A stretch of 64,000 nucleotides of DNA from Larimichthys crocea (Eukaryota > Chordata > Actinopteri > Sciaenidae): assembly GCF_000972845.2 (NCBI RefSeq), contig NC_040017.1, positions 22,529,606-22,593,605 on the forward strand. The letters run 5' to 3'. This document shows, piece by piece, positions 15,421 through 27,965 of this stretch. Under the pieces are notes generated by a model. That model saw only the letters and a program-made list of their open reading frames with translations, made no database searches and was not told where the DNA came from. The number at the start of each line of letters is the position of its first letter. Position 1 is the first letter of the stretch. The position numbers and the translations under genes are program-made.

Positions 15421-15832
15421 CATAAGAAGCCCTGACGTGTAATGAGCTGTTGTTTCAACTCGGACTGATCCTATAGGCGCACACAGGAAACACGCGTATC
15501 GAGCATTAGAAACAGCGACACCGTCACATTTTGTTGTCTGCATGTGTCAGCTGGGATTTTTTATTTTTTATTTTTTACATATACATATATATATTTTGCA
15601 TCATTTGAAAGTTTGCACGCGTCTTTTCTAACATGCGCTCCTTCACGTCGCGGCTGTGATCGGTAAACACACTGAGCGATGTCCGGGTCAGTTCATTCAG
15701 AGTAAACGAAACTGAGCAAAGTGTGAAAGCTCTCAGCCTCCGTCTGTCACAGTAAGTCACATATTACTTTGCTGTTTGCTCCTGGCTGCTGAATGTGTGA
15801 CTGCTCATCTCTGACTGTGTCATCAGGTGACG
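15421..15832 (+). promoter_or_regulatory. usp16 promoter/5'UTR zone
   Basis: More CpG-rich than its surroundings (for example CACACGCG, ACACCGTCAC, CACGTCGCGG). A good donor (CACA|GTAAGT, after 15751) and an acceptor (GTCATCAG, ending near 15826) suggest a short intron between a non-coding first exon and the exon carrying the ATG at 15833. Positions are inferred from splice consensus only. Confidence 0.45.
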
Positions 15833-18800
15833 ATGGGAAAGAAAAGAGGCAAGGACAGGAGACAGGAGGAAGAGGACATTGACCTGACAGGTGAATAATA
15901 TCACATCATCATCATCATGGCAAATGAAAAATGGAAATGTACTTTATTCATACAGCCCTTTACAACAGTGCTTTACAGTGGACTTTTGAATGAAACATAA
16001 TAAAGGCACACACACATAAACATACAAAACACACAGATTAGTCTGTTTTCTACACTTTATTGTGTCAAACAATGATTACATTTAACAGTTACTTTCCCAA
16101 TCATCACATTTTTTTTTCCCACCCTGTATGTGTGAATGAGGAACCTTCAAATCATAAACAACCCAATAAACAAACAATCAGGACAAATGAAATAAACTAT
16201 ACATCTATGTTTACATATATGCCTCTGAGTATCTAATAATATTATACCATATTTCCCTCATAGTTTTGTCCATTTGGTTGGTGTACACTCGTTCAGAACC
16301 ATTTGCAAATATACCTCAGAAGAAATAATAATAAAGAAACACATAGACAATATTATGATCATATCATGTGACGCTCAGAACACGGACATTTGATTATAAG
16401 ATTTGACTATGTAACAGTGATGTAAGCGTGATGTAAGAATGGTTATAAAAGGTTGTGAAAAGTAAAAAGTAAAGGGGAGTTCGGATTTGCAAGCAGCTGT
16501 CTACGTGTTGTTGTTTCATCACGTTTTGGAAGTTTTCTCCACAACAACAGCAGATAATAAATAAAGAGAACAATAAGTAAAAACAAACAAAATTAAAAAC
16601 AGTAAAGGAACAGTGAAAACAATACCATACAACAAAATCGAATAAGATGAGATAAAAGTGACGTCATACTACTGGGTATTAAAAGCCATCCTAAATAGGT
16701 GAAATTTTTAGCCGGGATTTTTAAAAAGGCCCAGGTCAGAAACAAGACGCAACTCGACAAGGAGCTTATGTTTGTGTTTATATTTTGACCTGGGCACTTC
16801 CAGCAAAAGTTGATTTGTAGACCTCAGAGCTCTACCAGGATCTCGGACAGTTTAAAAAGCTCAGATAAATACGATGGGGCGAGCCCGTTAAGAGCTTTAA
16901 AAACAAATATTAAAAGTTTGAAGGGAGTTAAGAACAGGAGTGATATGCACACGTATGCTGGTGTTGGTTAAAAGACGGGCAGCAGCGTTTTGCACAAGTT
17001 GAAGGCAACTGAGAGAAGACTGGGAGTCTAACCTTGAACTTATTAAGACATGGATGGTTTTCTCAAGGTTGTGACGACTTAAAAACATTTTAACTTTGGC
17101 CAGGAGACGCAACTGGAAGAAACTAGTCCTGACAATTTGTTTGTCAAACCTCAGGTGACTGTCAAAGGTCACTCCCAGGTTTCTGACGGTTGAACACAGC
17201 TTAGAAGCCAGCCGTCACAGTATCCCCAAACACAATACATTCAGTTTTGTCATCGTTAGGTGACTCTCTTGTTTCATTTGTGACTCACAGGTCCATCGTG
17301 CAGACATATCAAGAAGGGCACAGACCAGACTCTTCTGAAGAAACTCTCCGGGGTTTCTGATTGGCTGAGCTGCCAGGTTTGCGAGAATGAAGAGAATAAA
17401 GAAAACATCGGCGCCGCCATGCAACAGGACTCCGAGGAAGAGCAACAAGCTGTGTGGATGTGCTTGAAATGTGGCCATAGAGTGAGTTTATCCAACCCAC
17501 TGATCATTCAGATTTGACTGTGTCCTACATAGGGATGCACCGATAATGAAAATTCTTGGCCGAAAAAGAAAACCAAAAATGAGGAAACCAAAAACCGAAA
17601 CACCTAAAGAAATGATTACCTCAGTTATTAGATTGCATTGATAGCTATGACTGTGTACTAACCTCACAAAAGTCGAGGCATTGCAATTCAAAGAATAAAT
17701 CAATTAGTATGAAAGTATGAAAATATGAAAATATTTATTTAGCGTTGACATTACAACAATGCACAATATAATTTAAAATTCAAAACAAAATGTTTAACTT
17801 GACCTATAACTGACTGGTCTGCTGAACGATTCTAAAATTAAATATATTCTCTCATAAAAACACAAAGTGTATTTAAGTCAAGTGCCTTTTTAAATATTTC
17901 TCTGTAGGACTTCTACAACATTCCTTTTCTGTGCCGCCGCCTTCTCATATTGGGAATGTCTATCTATCTATGTTTGCATTTGAGGTGATAAATTAAACCT
18001 GACGTTGAGAAACTCTTCAGATACACTTCATCACAATTCTGTTTCGGTCGTGTTGTTTCGGTGATGAAAATTTTTCGGTGGCCGAATTTTCTGTGCATCC
18101 CTAGTCCTACATGACCCTTTTGCTGAATGACCAGATGCATGCATGCGTTTTTCCTACCAGGGATGTGGACGAAACTCTGAGAACCAGCATGCCATCAAAC
18201 ATTATGAGACTCCCCGGTCAGATCCACATTGCCTGGTGATCAGTTTGGACAACTGGAGTGTGTGGTGAGTATGTTGCTGTGGTGTGTGTGAATCATACAG
18301 ACATACGTTTGCAATGAGATGTTCCTCTTTTCATGCGTTGCCAAACTTCCAGGTGTTATATATGTGACGATGAAGTCCAGTACTCAAGAACAGGACATTT
18401 GGCTCAGCTGGTGACCAGCCTAAAAAAACAAACCTCTGCAGATCCCATAAAGAGACCACAGAAAAGTAGGTCCCATTGGAACATTTGTCATCACTTTAAT
18501 GTATTGCATGAGTGTGAATGAATGAACCATGTTCTGTCTGGTTATTTAGGAGTGAAGGAGGAAGACAGCTTGTTGGAGGTTGAGGAGAAGATAGAGCCAG
18601 TAAAAGCAGAGGAAAACGAGGACAAGAAGGAATGCAAAGAAAACAAGGACCAAAAGAAAAATTCCAAGAAAGATAGTGTTGGGAAATCACAAAAGTCTGG
18701 CACATCTGGAGACAATGGTGGCGTGTCAGTAAAGGGGCTGAGCAACCTGGGAAACACATGTTTCTTTAATGCAGTCATCCAGGTGAGCTTGTACCTCGTA

Positions 18801-21800
18801 TGATTCTGAAATGACAGATGTCTTGAATCCTTTAGTTATTATTAATTGCTGTCTTTGTCTTTCCAGAGTCTCTCTCAGACACAGCTCTTAAGACAGACTC
18901 TCAACAAAGTGACAGAAGAGAAAATGAGTCTTGACATTACGCCCGTCGCCTCCTCAGATCTGGTGTGTTGCCATTATTCTTTAAATGCTTCCTTTTAACT
19001 GTAAAGACAGCGGATTTGTTCTGTTTGTTACATTAAGACTTTTTATAATTGCAGGAGCCTGTTGTGGTACAGTTGGACCAGCCGGGATCTCTGACTTTGT
19101 CTATGTGTCAACTATTGAATGAGATCCAGGAAACCAAGAAGGGTGTGGTAACACCGCGGGAGTTGTTCACACAAGTTTGTAAAAAGTAAGTGCGACCTAC
19201 GAGTTCAGGTAGAACTCACTAGCACCGTTGTATTAAGCCTCTTTTAATTGTCTCGTGTCATTTCTGCAGAGCTGCAAGGTTCAAAGGATTTCAACAGCAA
19301 GATAGCCAGGAACTACTGCGCTATCTTCTTGATGGGATGCGAGCTGAGGAGATTAAAGTAAATATTCAGTTCAATTAATCGTTTTAATTGGTGAAAGATT
19401 TACATTTGAAATAGTGTATTGTATTGACAGCAGAACAGCCAACTGAAATGTATTGCACTGTGCACTTGAATCTAAAAAAGTGAATGATGGTTAAATAGCA
19501 CCCCCACCCCTCATTTAATGACCTTGGAGATTTTACTTGTCCACAAATGGGTTGCTTCATTTTCACAGAGTGGAGGTTTGAGGTGATAAGAGGCTGAAAT
19601 AATTGAGATTCAGTGAAAGTTGTATATATCTGCAGGATCTCCTTGTGGCTTCTCAAAAGGTTATTTTTTTTTAATCATTTACATTGATTCTGTTTGTCTC
19701 TACAGAGAGTAAGCTCAGGGATCATGCAGACGTTGAAAGAATCCAGAAAAGGCACAGATGGAGAGCAGCTGAAAACACTAGTTAAAGGTGAGTAACTGTG
19801 CTATGAATTAAGCATCTTGCAGTCGGTGTCATTTGAGCAGTAGTAGATACAGTCTCGCACGTAATATTTTTTGTGATTCTGATTTCAGAGTATGAGAAAA
19901 ATGGAACTCCGAAAAACTTTGTCGACCACGTATTTGGGGGAGAAATGACCAGCACTGTAATGTGTCAGCAGTGTAAAACGGTACGTATTGTTGACAAGAT
20001 AAGATTTTATAATATAGATAATTTTTTTTTAGCGATGTGTTGAACTAAATGTCCTCTGCTTTGTACTTACAGGTGTCTGTAGTCACAGAGATGTTTTTGG
20101 ATCTTTCTCTTCCTGTTTCTGATGAGGTAAACCTCCTTTTTTTTTAACATTTTTAACAAGTCATTGGGGCATTTGTTCATGCTTTATTTGTGTTACATGC
20201 ATGTGCCCTCCTGTTACCACATATTACAGGCATATAGAAAGAAGAACCAGAAAAAAGTAGTTCAAAAGAGCACCAGCGAGTCAAGCCAGGACGGTAGAAA
20301 CAGCCCTGCTTTGACCAACGGTGTTGATGACATTCCCACCGTGGCTGGCAGCAAGTACCAGCAGAAGAAAGCGAAGAAGCAGGCAAAGAAGCAAGCAAAG
20401 GTGAACAGAATATGCTATATACAGAGGAATCGTTTTGATGAAGGGTGTTTAATCATTGTGCAGAATAAATTAAATTGTCTTATATTGTTTCCTTGTCTTT
20501 GCTTACAGCAGCAAAAAAGGCAGCAAAAGCTTGAGGGCAGAGTCACTTTAGACAGCCTCACATCTCCAAGCCACACAGAAAGTGAACAGACAGATCTTAC
20601 TGCGGAGGCAAAGGACGGGGAAAATGCTGATAATGAAATGCATGAAGAAGCCCCACCGAGTGAAGAAAATCCAGCACAAATCAGCGTGTCTGAAGAGGGC
20701 CATAAGAATCTTGACGCAGCCGAGGATGAGAAAGAAAAAGAAGAGGACGAGGATTCAGTGATTGACTGTGACTCATCGACTACGTCATCAGTGAGCAACC
20801 GTTTCAACGTCTTATCAGAGGAGCGGCAGTCAAAGGACAGCATCATAGACGATGACAAAACATCCGACGTGGATCAGGATGGTGAAGACGACACACAGCT
20901 GGTGAGTGAAATGGAGAAAGTGACCCTGGACGATGCCTTCGTAGAAGACCCTGATGCTGTGGGACAAGCCACGACGAGTGAAGATGAACCGGAGGCTAAA
21001 GAGTACACCGTAGTAAGTCAGGACCCAGAGCTGGCCTTCCATACGCTGGCAACGAGGACGGCCCCTGAGAAACAGGAGTGTTCAGTGCAGTCGTGCCTCT
21101 TTCAGTTCACAGAAGTGGAAACCCTCACGCAGAACAACAGCCTGCTTTGTGTCACCTGCACTAAACGGCAGCCAAACAAAGACAAAGCTGCAGGTATGGA
21201 GAGCTTTCCAGAAGCATATTTAACCTGTTGTTGACATGCTTCTGTTCTTGATATTGTATAAATTGAATATGTTTGTGGATGCTGGTGCAGCACAGTATCA
21301 CAAGTCCGGTAATTTTAACAAGACGAAGAAGCCAATTATATTGTGTATCTTTGGTCTTTGCTGCTTCTTTTTCTCTAAGCCACTCTTTTTTTTTTCCCCA
21401 TTTCGAGATCAATCGAGTTCCTCATCTTTATTTGTTTTTGTTTAGGATCCAAGAAGAATGTCTACACCGATGCCTTAAAGCAGATGCTGATCTCGTCGCT
21501 CCCACCAGTGCTCACTCTACATTTGAAGAGATTTCAGCAGGTTGAAGAACATTTCTTCATTTTTATACTTTTGATCCAAATTGACTGTCAAGCCAAGCTG
21601 TTTTTATTCACACAGCGGTGACACATTGTTTTATTTATATCATGTTTTGTCTTTTTATAAGGAATGCTAATGGGATCACTTTTGTTTTTTTTTTCCCTCT
21701 AGAATGGATACAGCATTTGTAAGGTGAACAGACATGTCCAGTTCCCCCTGATACTGGATCTAGCTCCTTTCTGTGGGGTTAAATGCAAGGTAAATATTAA

Positions 21801-22224
21801 GTTGATTGGTCATATAAGGCATCATTGTTTTATTGTAGTCTAAGTACTAACAAAAAGTTGTTCCCAAACAGAATGTGACGGAGGGAGATGCTCAGATTTT
21901 GTACAGTTTGTACGGCATCGTAGAGCACAGTGGAACAATGAGGTCCGGTCATTACACAGCCTATGTGAAAGTACGACCCGAGTGCCCTAAACCCTCATCC
22001 AATGGGCATGCAGCAGAAGGTAGGTGTACTCAGGTGTGACGGTTCAATAATTCGGTCCTGTTATTTGAAATATGTCCAATAACTTAATCTCATCCCTTTC
22101 AGGGGACGCGGGGCAACCCAGAGGATCCTGGTTCCATATCAGCGACACAAGCGTTCAGCCCGTGAGCGAGAGCAAAGTCCAGAGTTGCCAAGCCTACCTC
22201 CTCTTCTACGAAAGAATCCTCTAA
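15833..22224 (+). CDS. usp16: ubiquitin carboxyl-terminal hydrolase 16
   Basis: Seventeen coding exons: 15833-15890, 17291-17481, 18161-18264, 18353-18465, 18550-18782, 18867-18962, 19055-19185, 19270-19357, 19706-19787, 19889-19980, 20073-20126, 20230-20400, 20509-21193, 21446-21540, 21703-21789, 21872-22019, 22103-22224. They give 2550 nt, 849 aa (human 823), with all phases consistent. The N-terminus MGKKRGK matches USP16. A zf-UBP finger spans about 20-140 ([43 protein letters not shown]). The USP catalytic domain has nucleophile C226 in [30 protein letters not shown], and general base H787 in [11 protein letters not shown]. It is interrupted, as in human, by a lysine-rich then acidic insert (exons 12-13). 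In known biology it is a nuclear/cytoplasmic enzyme removing ubiquitin from histone H2A and other substrates. Finger and catalytic residues look intact. Confidence 0.96.
15935..17230 (-). mobile_element. composite degenerate interspersed repeat in usp16 intron 1
   Basis: It begins with a fish-repeat-like ACTTTATTCATACAGCCC segment. It is interrupted at about 16020-16560 by AT-rich sequence with an LTR-like look (GGTTATAAAAGG, then AATAAATAAAG), and resumes to about 17230. On the minus strand, 17172-16897 keeps a LINE reverse-transcriptase C-terminal pattern ([33 protein letters not shown]) with internal loss. Family and exact ends are not resolved. Confidence 0.55.
17530..18103. mobile_element. 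574-bp hAT-like non-autonomous element in usp16 intron 2
   Basis: The ends are inverted TAGGGATGCAC (left 17530, right end 18103). They are flanked by a perfect 8-bp direct repeat GTCCTACA at 17522-17529 and 18104-18111. Terminal sequence and target-site length are those of hAT transposons. No transposase frame is present. It lies between exons 2 and 3 and leaves the splice sites untouched. Confidence 0.9.
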
Positions 22225-22620
22225 TCGAACCATGCCTCCTCACTACTCAGGAAAAAACCCCACAAAAACAAACCAACCTGCTGCTTCAGCTCCACAGTAC
22301 GAGGGATCTCAAAAAGTTGACCAACCTTGGCCTGTTTTTGAAATTATGGAGGGGGACATTTGACAGTGTTGACATTTTTTTCATCACAGTTGGTGTTAAT
22401 GACGTGTATTATTGCAAACAGGACAGCTGTGTGTGTGTTTCTCACTCTTATGACAAGGTGTGCGGTGGAAGTCAAGATGGATTTGTACATGCAAAAAAAA
22501 GAAAAAAAAAATCAGGATAAATTAAAGTTGGAATTTGTACAAAATATTTATATTTTTAATGAAATGTTTCCAAATGAGAAAAACTTTCTCCTGTCTTTAT
22601 ATACCGGCTGAGGGGGACAC
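22225..22620 (+). other. usp16 3'UTR
   Basis: Follows the usp16 stop and contains no gene. ATTAAA at 22521-22526, just after A-rich sequence, is a possible poly(A) signal. A canonical AATAAA lies further on at 22785-22790, inside the presumed bach1 5' region, so the end of usp16 and the start of bach1 may overlap or abut. Confidence 0.5.
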
Positions 22621-22750
22621 ACACACACTGAGCATGCGCAGTACAGCCTCTGGTCCCGTATTATCACATGACGAGAAGAAAGCTCCGGATGGCCAGAACA
22701 GACTGTACTCTAAATTTACCTATGGCAGTGTTATGAAGCTGACATGGCAG
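22621..22750 (+). promoter_or_regulatory. candidate bach1 promoter and non-coding exon 1
   Basis: Contains GCATGCGCA (NRF1-like) at 22632-22640 and TCACATGAC (M-box/E-box-like) at 22664-22672. A donor CATGGCAG|GTCAGT after 22750 can join the acceptor at 24051 just before the bach1 ATG. A 22-codon upstream ORF (22668-22736) would lie inside this exon. Transcription is inferred, not shown. Confidence 0.4.
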
Positions 22751-23416
22751 GTCAGTGAACATTTGCCCCTTTTTTTTTTAAATGAATAAACGAAAAGTTA
22801 AAGTGTGTGTGCAGGTTTTTAGTCTTTTAAAAACAGGAAGACACGTCCGCTCGGCGTAAAAACAAAGCTAATGGCCTTTAGCCCTTAAAGCCTTCCCGTT
22901 TTTTTTTTTATATAATTGACCATTAATTAATGTGTGAGCTAATTAAAATGCTGTCAGTCCTTATTAACGTGTCTCCTTATTTACTAACTTGTGCTATTTT
23001 TTTCGTTACTCCTCTCCGAGCCCATTTTTTTTTTGCCTTGCCTAAGCATGAATCAGCATTTTAAACTTGCTGCTCCAAGTTAAAGTTAACTAATCCTTTA
23101 TTATTTTAACTAAAGTCAGAAGCGTGTGGAGCCCAGATCACTAGAAATAAGCTGCAATAATAATAATTTTCTGATGCCCATAACAAAAATACTTTTTTTT
23201 TTTTTTTTTTTAACCATACAGCAACATAAACCAACAAGATATTAGTCATGCTTTGAGGTATTACGGTAATGCAGATGTGTAATATGCAAATACTTCTAGA
23301 TCTGAAATGTCAGTATGAAAATGTCCTCGGTGGACACATATAATAAACACAGCACTGTAACTTTGTACCCACTGCACAACACACTAGACCTACAGTTAAT
23401 TATTGATTTATCTATG

Positions 23417-23802
23417 CAGGGTTCCCACGGGTGCTTGAATTCCTTGAAAATGCTTGAATTTCAATTCAGTGTTTTCAAGGTTGTGAAAATGCTTGAAATT
23501 TGTGTGACGTCTATTTGTCACTGTTATTGCGCTATGGTAGTTACACAATACACCCTGAGAATACAAGCCAATTCACAATTAGTTAAAAATCAAAACAGTC
23601 AATCTACCACCATATGAAATAATGCTAATTAAACCCATATTATTATGCCATACAGTGGCACCGCTGCGCTTCCCATGACCATCATGGCAAACACAACTAG
23701 TAGGCTACCTATTTAAAGGTGCTGGAAAAATGGAAAAACTGGTGCTTGAAAAGTGCTTGAAAAGTGCTTGAATTTGTTCATGAAAAAGGTGTGGGAACCC
23801 TG
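23417..23802. mobile_element. 386-bp transposon-like element in bach1 5' intron
   Basis: The ends are inverted CAGGGTTCCCAC (left) and GTGGGAACCCTG (right), flanked by the 6-bp direct repeat TCTATG at 23411-23416 and 23803-23808. The interior repeats TGCTTGAAA-like words near both ends and has no coding frame. The short inverted ends and 6-bp duplication suggest a hAT-related non-autonomous family. The rest of this intron (22751-24051) has only AT-rich and poly-T sequence. Confidence 0.8.
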
Positions 23803-24069
23803 TCTATGGGTTATAGTATCAGTTGTGGTTTATAAAATCTGTCTAAATGTCTCGCTTAGACCTACCAACAATACAAACTTGAAGCTATTATAAAGAAGTA
23901 GAGATATTATTCACATTTAAGAAGCAGGGACTCACAAACTTTCACCAGGTGTGCTTTAAAAATAACTTATTTTTTAATCAGATATCCAAACTAATCACTC
24001 CACACTGTGCTCTATTTTGTCTTTGTTGTTGTTGTTGTTGTTGTCACACAGGCTGAGCTCCTCAGAACC

Positions 24070-27000
24070 ATGACGTTCCAAGCTCCTCGCATGTCAGCGT
24101 TCACCTTTCAGTCTGCGGTGCACAGCACCCACGTTCTCCAGTGTCTGAACGAACAGAGGCAGCGGGACGTCTTGTGTGATGTGACGGTGGTGGTGGAAAA
24201 CAAGAGTTTTCGAGCCCATTGCTCCGTCTTGGCTTCCTGCAGCGAGTACTTTCACAGCAGGTTTACCAATGTCACCAGACAGAATCCCATCATCGCCTTG
24301 TCTGATGAGGTGGGTGTCCTGCTGTTCAGCTGAAGGTTTTTCTAGATAAGAAGTGACACTGCAATTTTTTTTTTGATCTGTGCATGAATATATTGTTAGT
24401 TACACTGAAACAATAGTTAAATAGTTCTGTGCTGCAGCTCTGAACAAACTTAGTCTTAATGTTAGACTTACACAATAGTAATAATGCTCTTTGGACATCC
24501 CCAAAGAAAGAAAGAAACATGATGACATTACACTCAGAAAGCTGCGATATGTGCACATGCAAGACCAGCCACCAAAAAGTGTTTCATCAAAACTAAATAG
24601 TTATTTATCGCCTGAACTGGAAAGTGTAGAAAATGCAGACACTGCACATTTCCCTTTTTTTCTTTCCAGCGTTATACAAGTTTGGGTAACATGACATGTT
24701 GGTCAAATTTGCAACCCTTGCAATGTGACTCATGCATGTGTGTACATCACAATGTCTGTGGCAACAATATATCTGTCAGCAATGCATTAGTGTTGTAATA
24801 GTTAAATAGCAGTTTTATGAAACTACCATAAGTCCTGACATGTTTCAAACATTCCTGTATCCTATATAATCCGATGTTTCTAATCCACCTTTCGATTGTG
24901 CTCATATTGTAATAATTTAAGGTGGTGTGTCTTAACAATTTGTTGTATCTCTTTTCTTCATAGGTAACTGTCGAGGGGTTTGAACCATTGCTTCAATTTG
25001 CCTACACATCGAAGTTAAACTTCACCAAAGAAAACATTCATGCTATTCATAGTGCTGCTGAGTTTTTAGGATTTCATAACTTGGATTCAGCATGCTTTGA
25101 TTTCCTCATCCCAAAGTTTTCTGAAGGCAAAAAACCCCCACAGGAGGTCAGGCGTAGAGCCTGTTGTCGAAGTCGGGATCCTAGTGCCAGCTTTGCTTCC
25201 AGCGTAGAGAGCAGCCAACCAAATTCATTTCAGTCACACAGCTCAGTGCCTTCAAGAGGTGATGAACGAACAGACTTCCCACCACAGTGTCCTCAGAGCG
25301 CACAGGGTCAAACGAACAGCGGGGAAGAACACTTCTGTTTGGAGAACTGTGGGCCACAAATGGCTCCCTTATCTCTGGACTTAACGGCAAATGGTGTGTG
25401 CCCCATGTTGTCTTTGCCATGCCCAGACTCCAACAAAGCAGATCATCCCTCTCAGTTCTGCGAAAGAGACATTTTAGAGATAGGAGATGTGTGTAATCAA
25501 AGTGAGTCGAGTTTGGCAGACTGTGGCTTACCCTGTGAGCTGTCAGCCCCGGGAGATGTGAATCTGCCAGAACTCATTGAGCCAGCAGGCAGCAATGTTA
25601 AACAGACTGTTGAGACTCTTGGTGCTGAAACCAATTGTAACCCTGGTTCATGTACACTCAACACATCAGGGGCAGGAGATTGCAATGAGTTATTAGAGCA
25701 GAGTGAGGTTGGCCTCGAACAGAGAATGACAGGTGATCTCTCAGACCCTAAACTAACTGCTCTAATCCACGATGAGGGATTTGAGGAGAGGAGCAGCGTG
25801 GAGAGAGAAGTGGCTGAACATCTGGCAAAGGGATTTTGGCCTGACCTATGCCCATCTCAGGCTCAACCAATCCCCCTGGATCCCCTGGACCAAAACAATC
25901 TGGCGAAGGCTTCAGACTTTCATTGGCTGAAACAGCTGGACCTGAGCTCCAGTGTAGGCGAATGTCCCTTCCTCAAGGACCTTGAGACAGGTGATGACTC
26001 GGGTCCACGCACTGACAGTCTGTCCCAGTCAGAAAAGAGCCCCTACATGTCTTCCTCAACACTCAACTCTGGGGACGACACAGATCTGGACACAGATGGG
26101 GATACTGAAGCCAACAACAAAAGAGCAGCAGAGGTCATTGTGATACACATCTGATGTTTCGTTATTGAGAGGATATTTAGTCATATAAATCTAACTCATA
26201 AATCCTGTACCTTTTATAGATCCAGCTCCCATTCCCAGTGGAGCAGATTGCATCATTGACCCGGGCTGCATTCCAGCAGCTTTTAAGACACCATCACCTG
26301 ACCCAAGATCAGCTGGATTTTGTCCACGACGTCCGCAGAAGAAGTAAAAACCGCGTCGCTGCACAGCGCTGCCGGAAGAGGAAACTAGACAGCATACAGC
26401 AGCTGGAATGTGAAATCAAAAAATTGGTGAGTTGCCTTTACTTTGTTTGGTATTGAGTTACAAATACTTTGATCTTTACTGCTCTCTAGTGATGACCAGT
26501 ATGAACTGCAGCAATGTGGTTGAAAGTTCTTTTGTCTTCCTAAACAAGTTTCTGGTACAGCTCTCACCCTCCTTTCACCTCGTGTTCGTTTGACATACTA
26601 AAACAAAAGCATACATTTCTTTGGTATGAGAAGTTGATAAAATATGCTCGCGTTTACCACAGTCCCTTGCTGCCAAGTGTTTGGAAATATACATGGCGAC
26701 TTCTGAATGAAGATTAAAACAATGAGGACTAATGACAAAATGTCCCAATATACCATGAAGAGAAATAAATGAGCTTAACCGTCATTATCTCTACAGAAAA
26801 GTGAGAAAGAACGCTTGCTGCAGGAGCAAACCGAGCTGGAGCAGAACCTGGAGGAGTCGCGGCAGAGTCTGTGTGGGTTATGTAAGAGCGTCAGCACTGA
26901 GCCTGGCTGTGATCAGGACCACTTGCAGCTTCTCGCTAAGCTCTCGTCACCAGACTTATCCATCTCCCCCCCTAGCCTAGTGGATAAAGACGAAGAGTCC

Positions 27001-27183
27001 CAAATGACTGTTGAAATGGTAAGTTGTTCTTCGGAGTGTGACCCAAGCAAGCTGCCTGCAGACTTAGTTCAAACTGCTTTGCCACAGGCCGGCACACAGG
27101 CAGAGGAGGCTGGTTCTCCACAGAGCTGCCCAGATCCCGCATCTCAGCTCAACGCCTGCCTGGACATAAAGAATTTAATGTAA
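24070..27183 (+). CDS. bach1: transcription regulator BACH1 (BTB and CNC-type bZIP)
   Basis: Coding exons 24070-24309, 24964-26133, 26220-26426 and 26797-27183, about 667 aa (human 736). The BTB domain spans roughly 20-125 ([38 protein letters not shown]). A long acidic middle follows, with [16 protein letters not shown] as in mammals. The CNC/bZIP region includes [17 protein letters not shown] (509-525) and a leucine-heptad coil running into exon 4. Cys-Pro motifs of the type used for haem sensing occur at C189, C226, C233, C376, C414 and C650. In known biology it is a haem-regulated repressor that pairs with small Maf proteins on antioxidant-response elements. The exon 2 donor is weak: GAG|GTCATT (used here) or ATT|GTGATA six bases later both keep the frame. 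The start follows an acceptor at 24051 and has ACC before ATG. Confidence 0.95.
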
Positions 27184-27965
27184 TCTCCTTTTGGGGTAAA
27201 TATGCTTAACCTGTGCATTTCACTGAATGATTTTCTGCCTGATATCAGTATCTTAAAGTGACACAAAGAAATGTCACATTTCCTTTGCTGTATTTCTAAC
27301 ACAGAATGGAGTTTTCATCATTTCTAAAGTGCAACAATTTTCAGGTAATTCCCACATTTTTCCATTTGTGAATTAGGAGGACGTTAGGCTTAAAATTCAG
27401 TTTGTTTTTCTCAGGGAAACTCGTAACCTGACTGTGTTTTGATGGTTAAAATAATTCTTGTTGCACACCCAGCCCACTCTTTATGCACACTTACACTCTA
27501 ACAAAGGTTGTTCACAGACATTTCTTTTATTCAAGGCTTATTTGTTTGTCATTATAATCTTGACATATACTGTATTATTATACTATGCTGTTCCTTTGAT
27601 TAAATATGCACAGCACTAACAGAACTTTATACAATAGATTATGAGGAATTGTTACAGCTAACATAAATTCACAACAGCATTATTTGAATGCCAATGCATA
27701 GTTTGAATGAATATTTTAGAAATGGTTCCAGTGTCTGAACGTGTTACAGGGGAACATAAGAAGTGATGTTATGTAATGCAAAATGTGCCTTATGCAGTAG
27801 TATAGCGTTAAAAGAAAGATACAGGCAATCTTTGTATATTCTTGTCTCAAGCACTGTTGCACATTAACCCAGAGCCGATATCGATGGCATTCTCTTATGT
27901 TTAGGTCTGTCTTCATGTTGAGTATTTTTTATTAAATGCTTTCATGGATTACAGATTTAAATAAA
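27184..27965 (+). terminator. bach1 3'UTR with poly(A) signal
   Basis: AT-rich sequence after the bach1 stop with no gene. A canonical AATAAA at 27960-27965 is the best end signal; an ATTAAA lies about 30 bases before it. Confidence 0.65.

Noticed and set aside
18496..18778. Minus-strand frames opposite usp16 exon 5
   Set aside because: They are shadows of the lysine/glutamate-rich usp16 exon, which has correct splice sites and homology on the plus strand.
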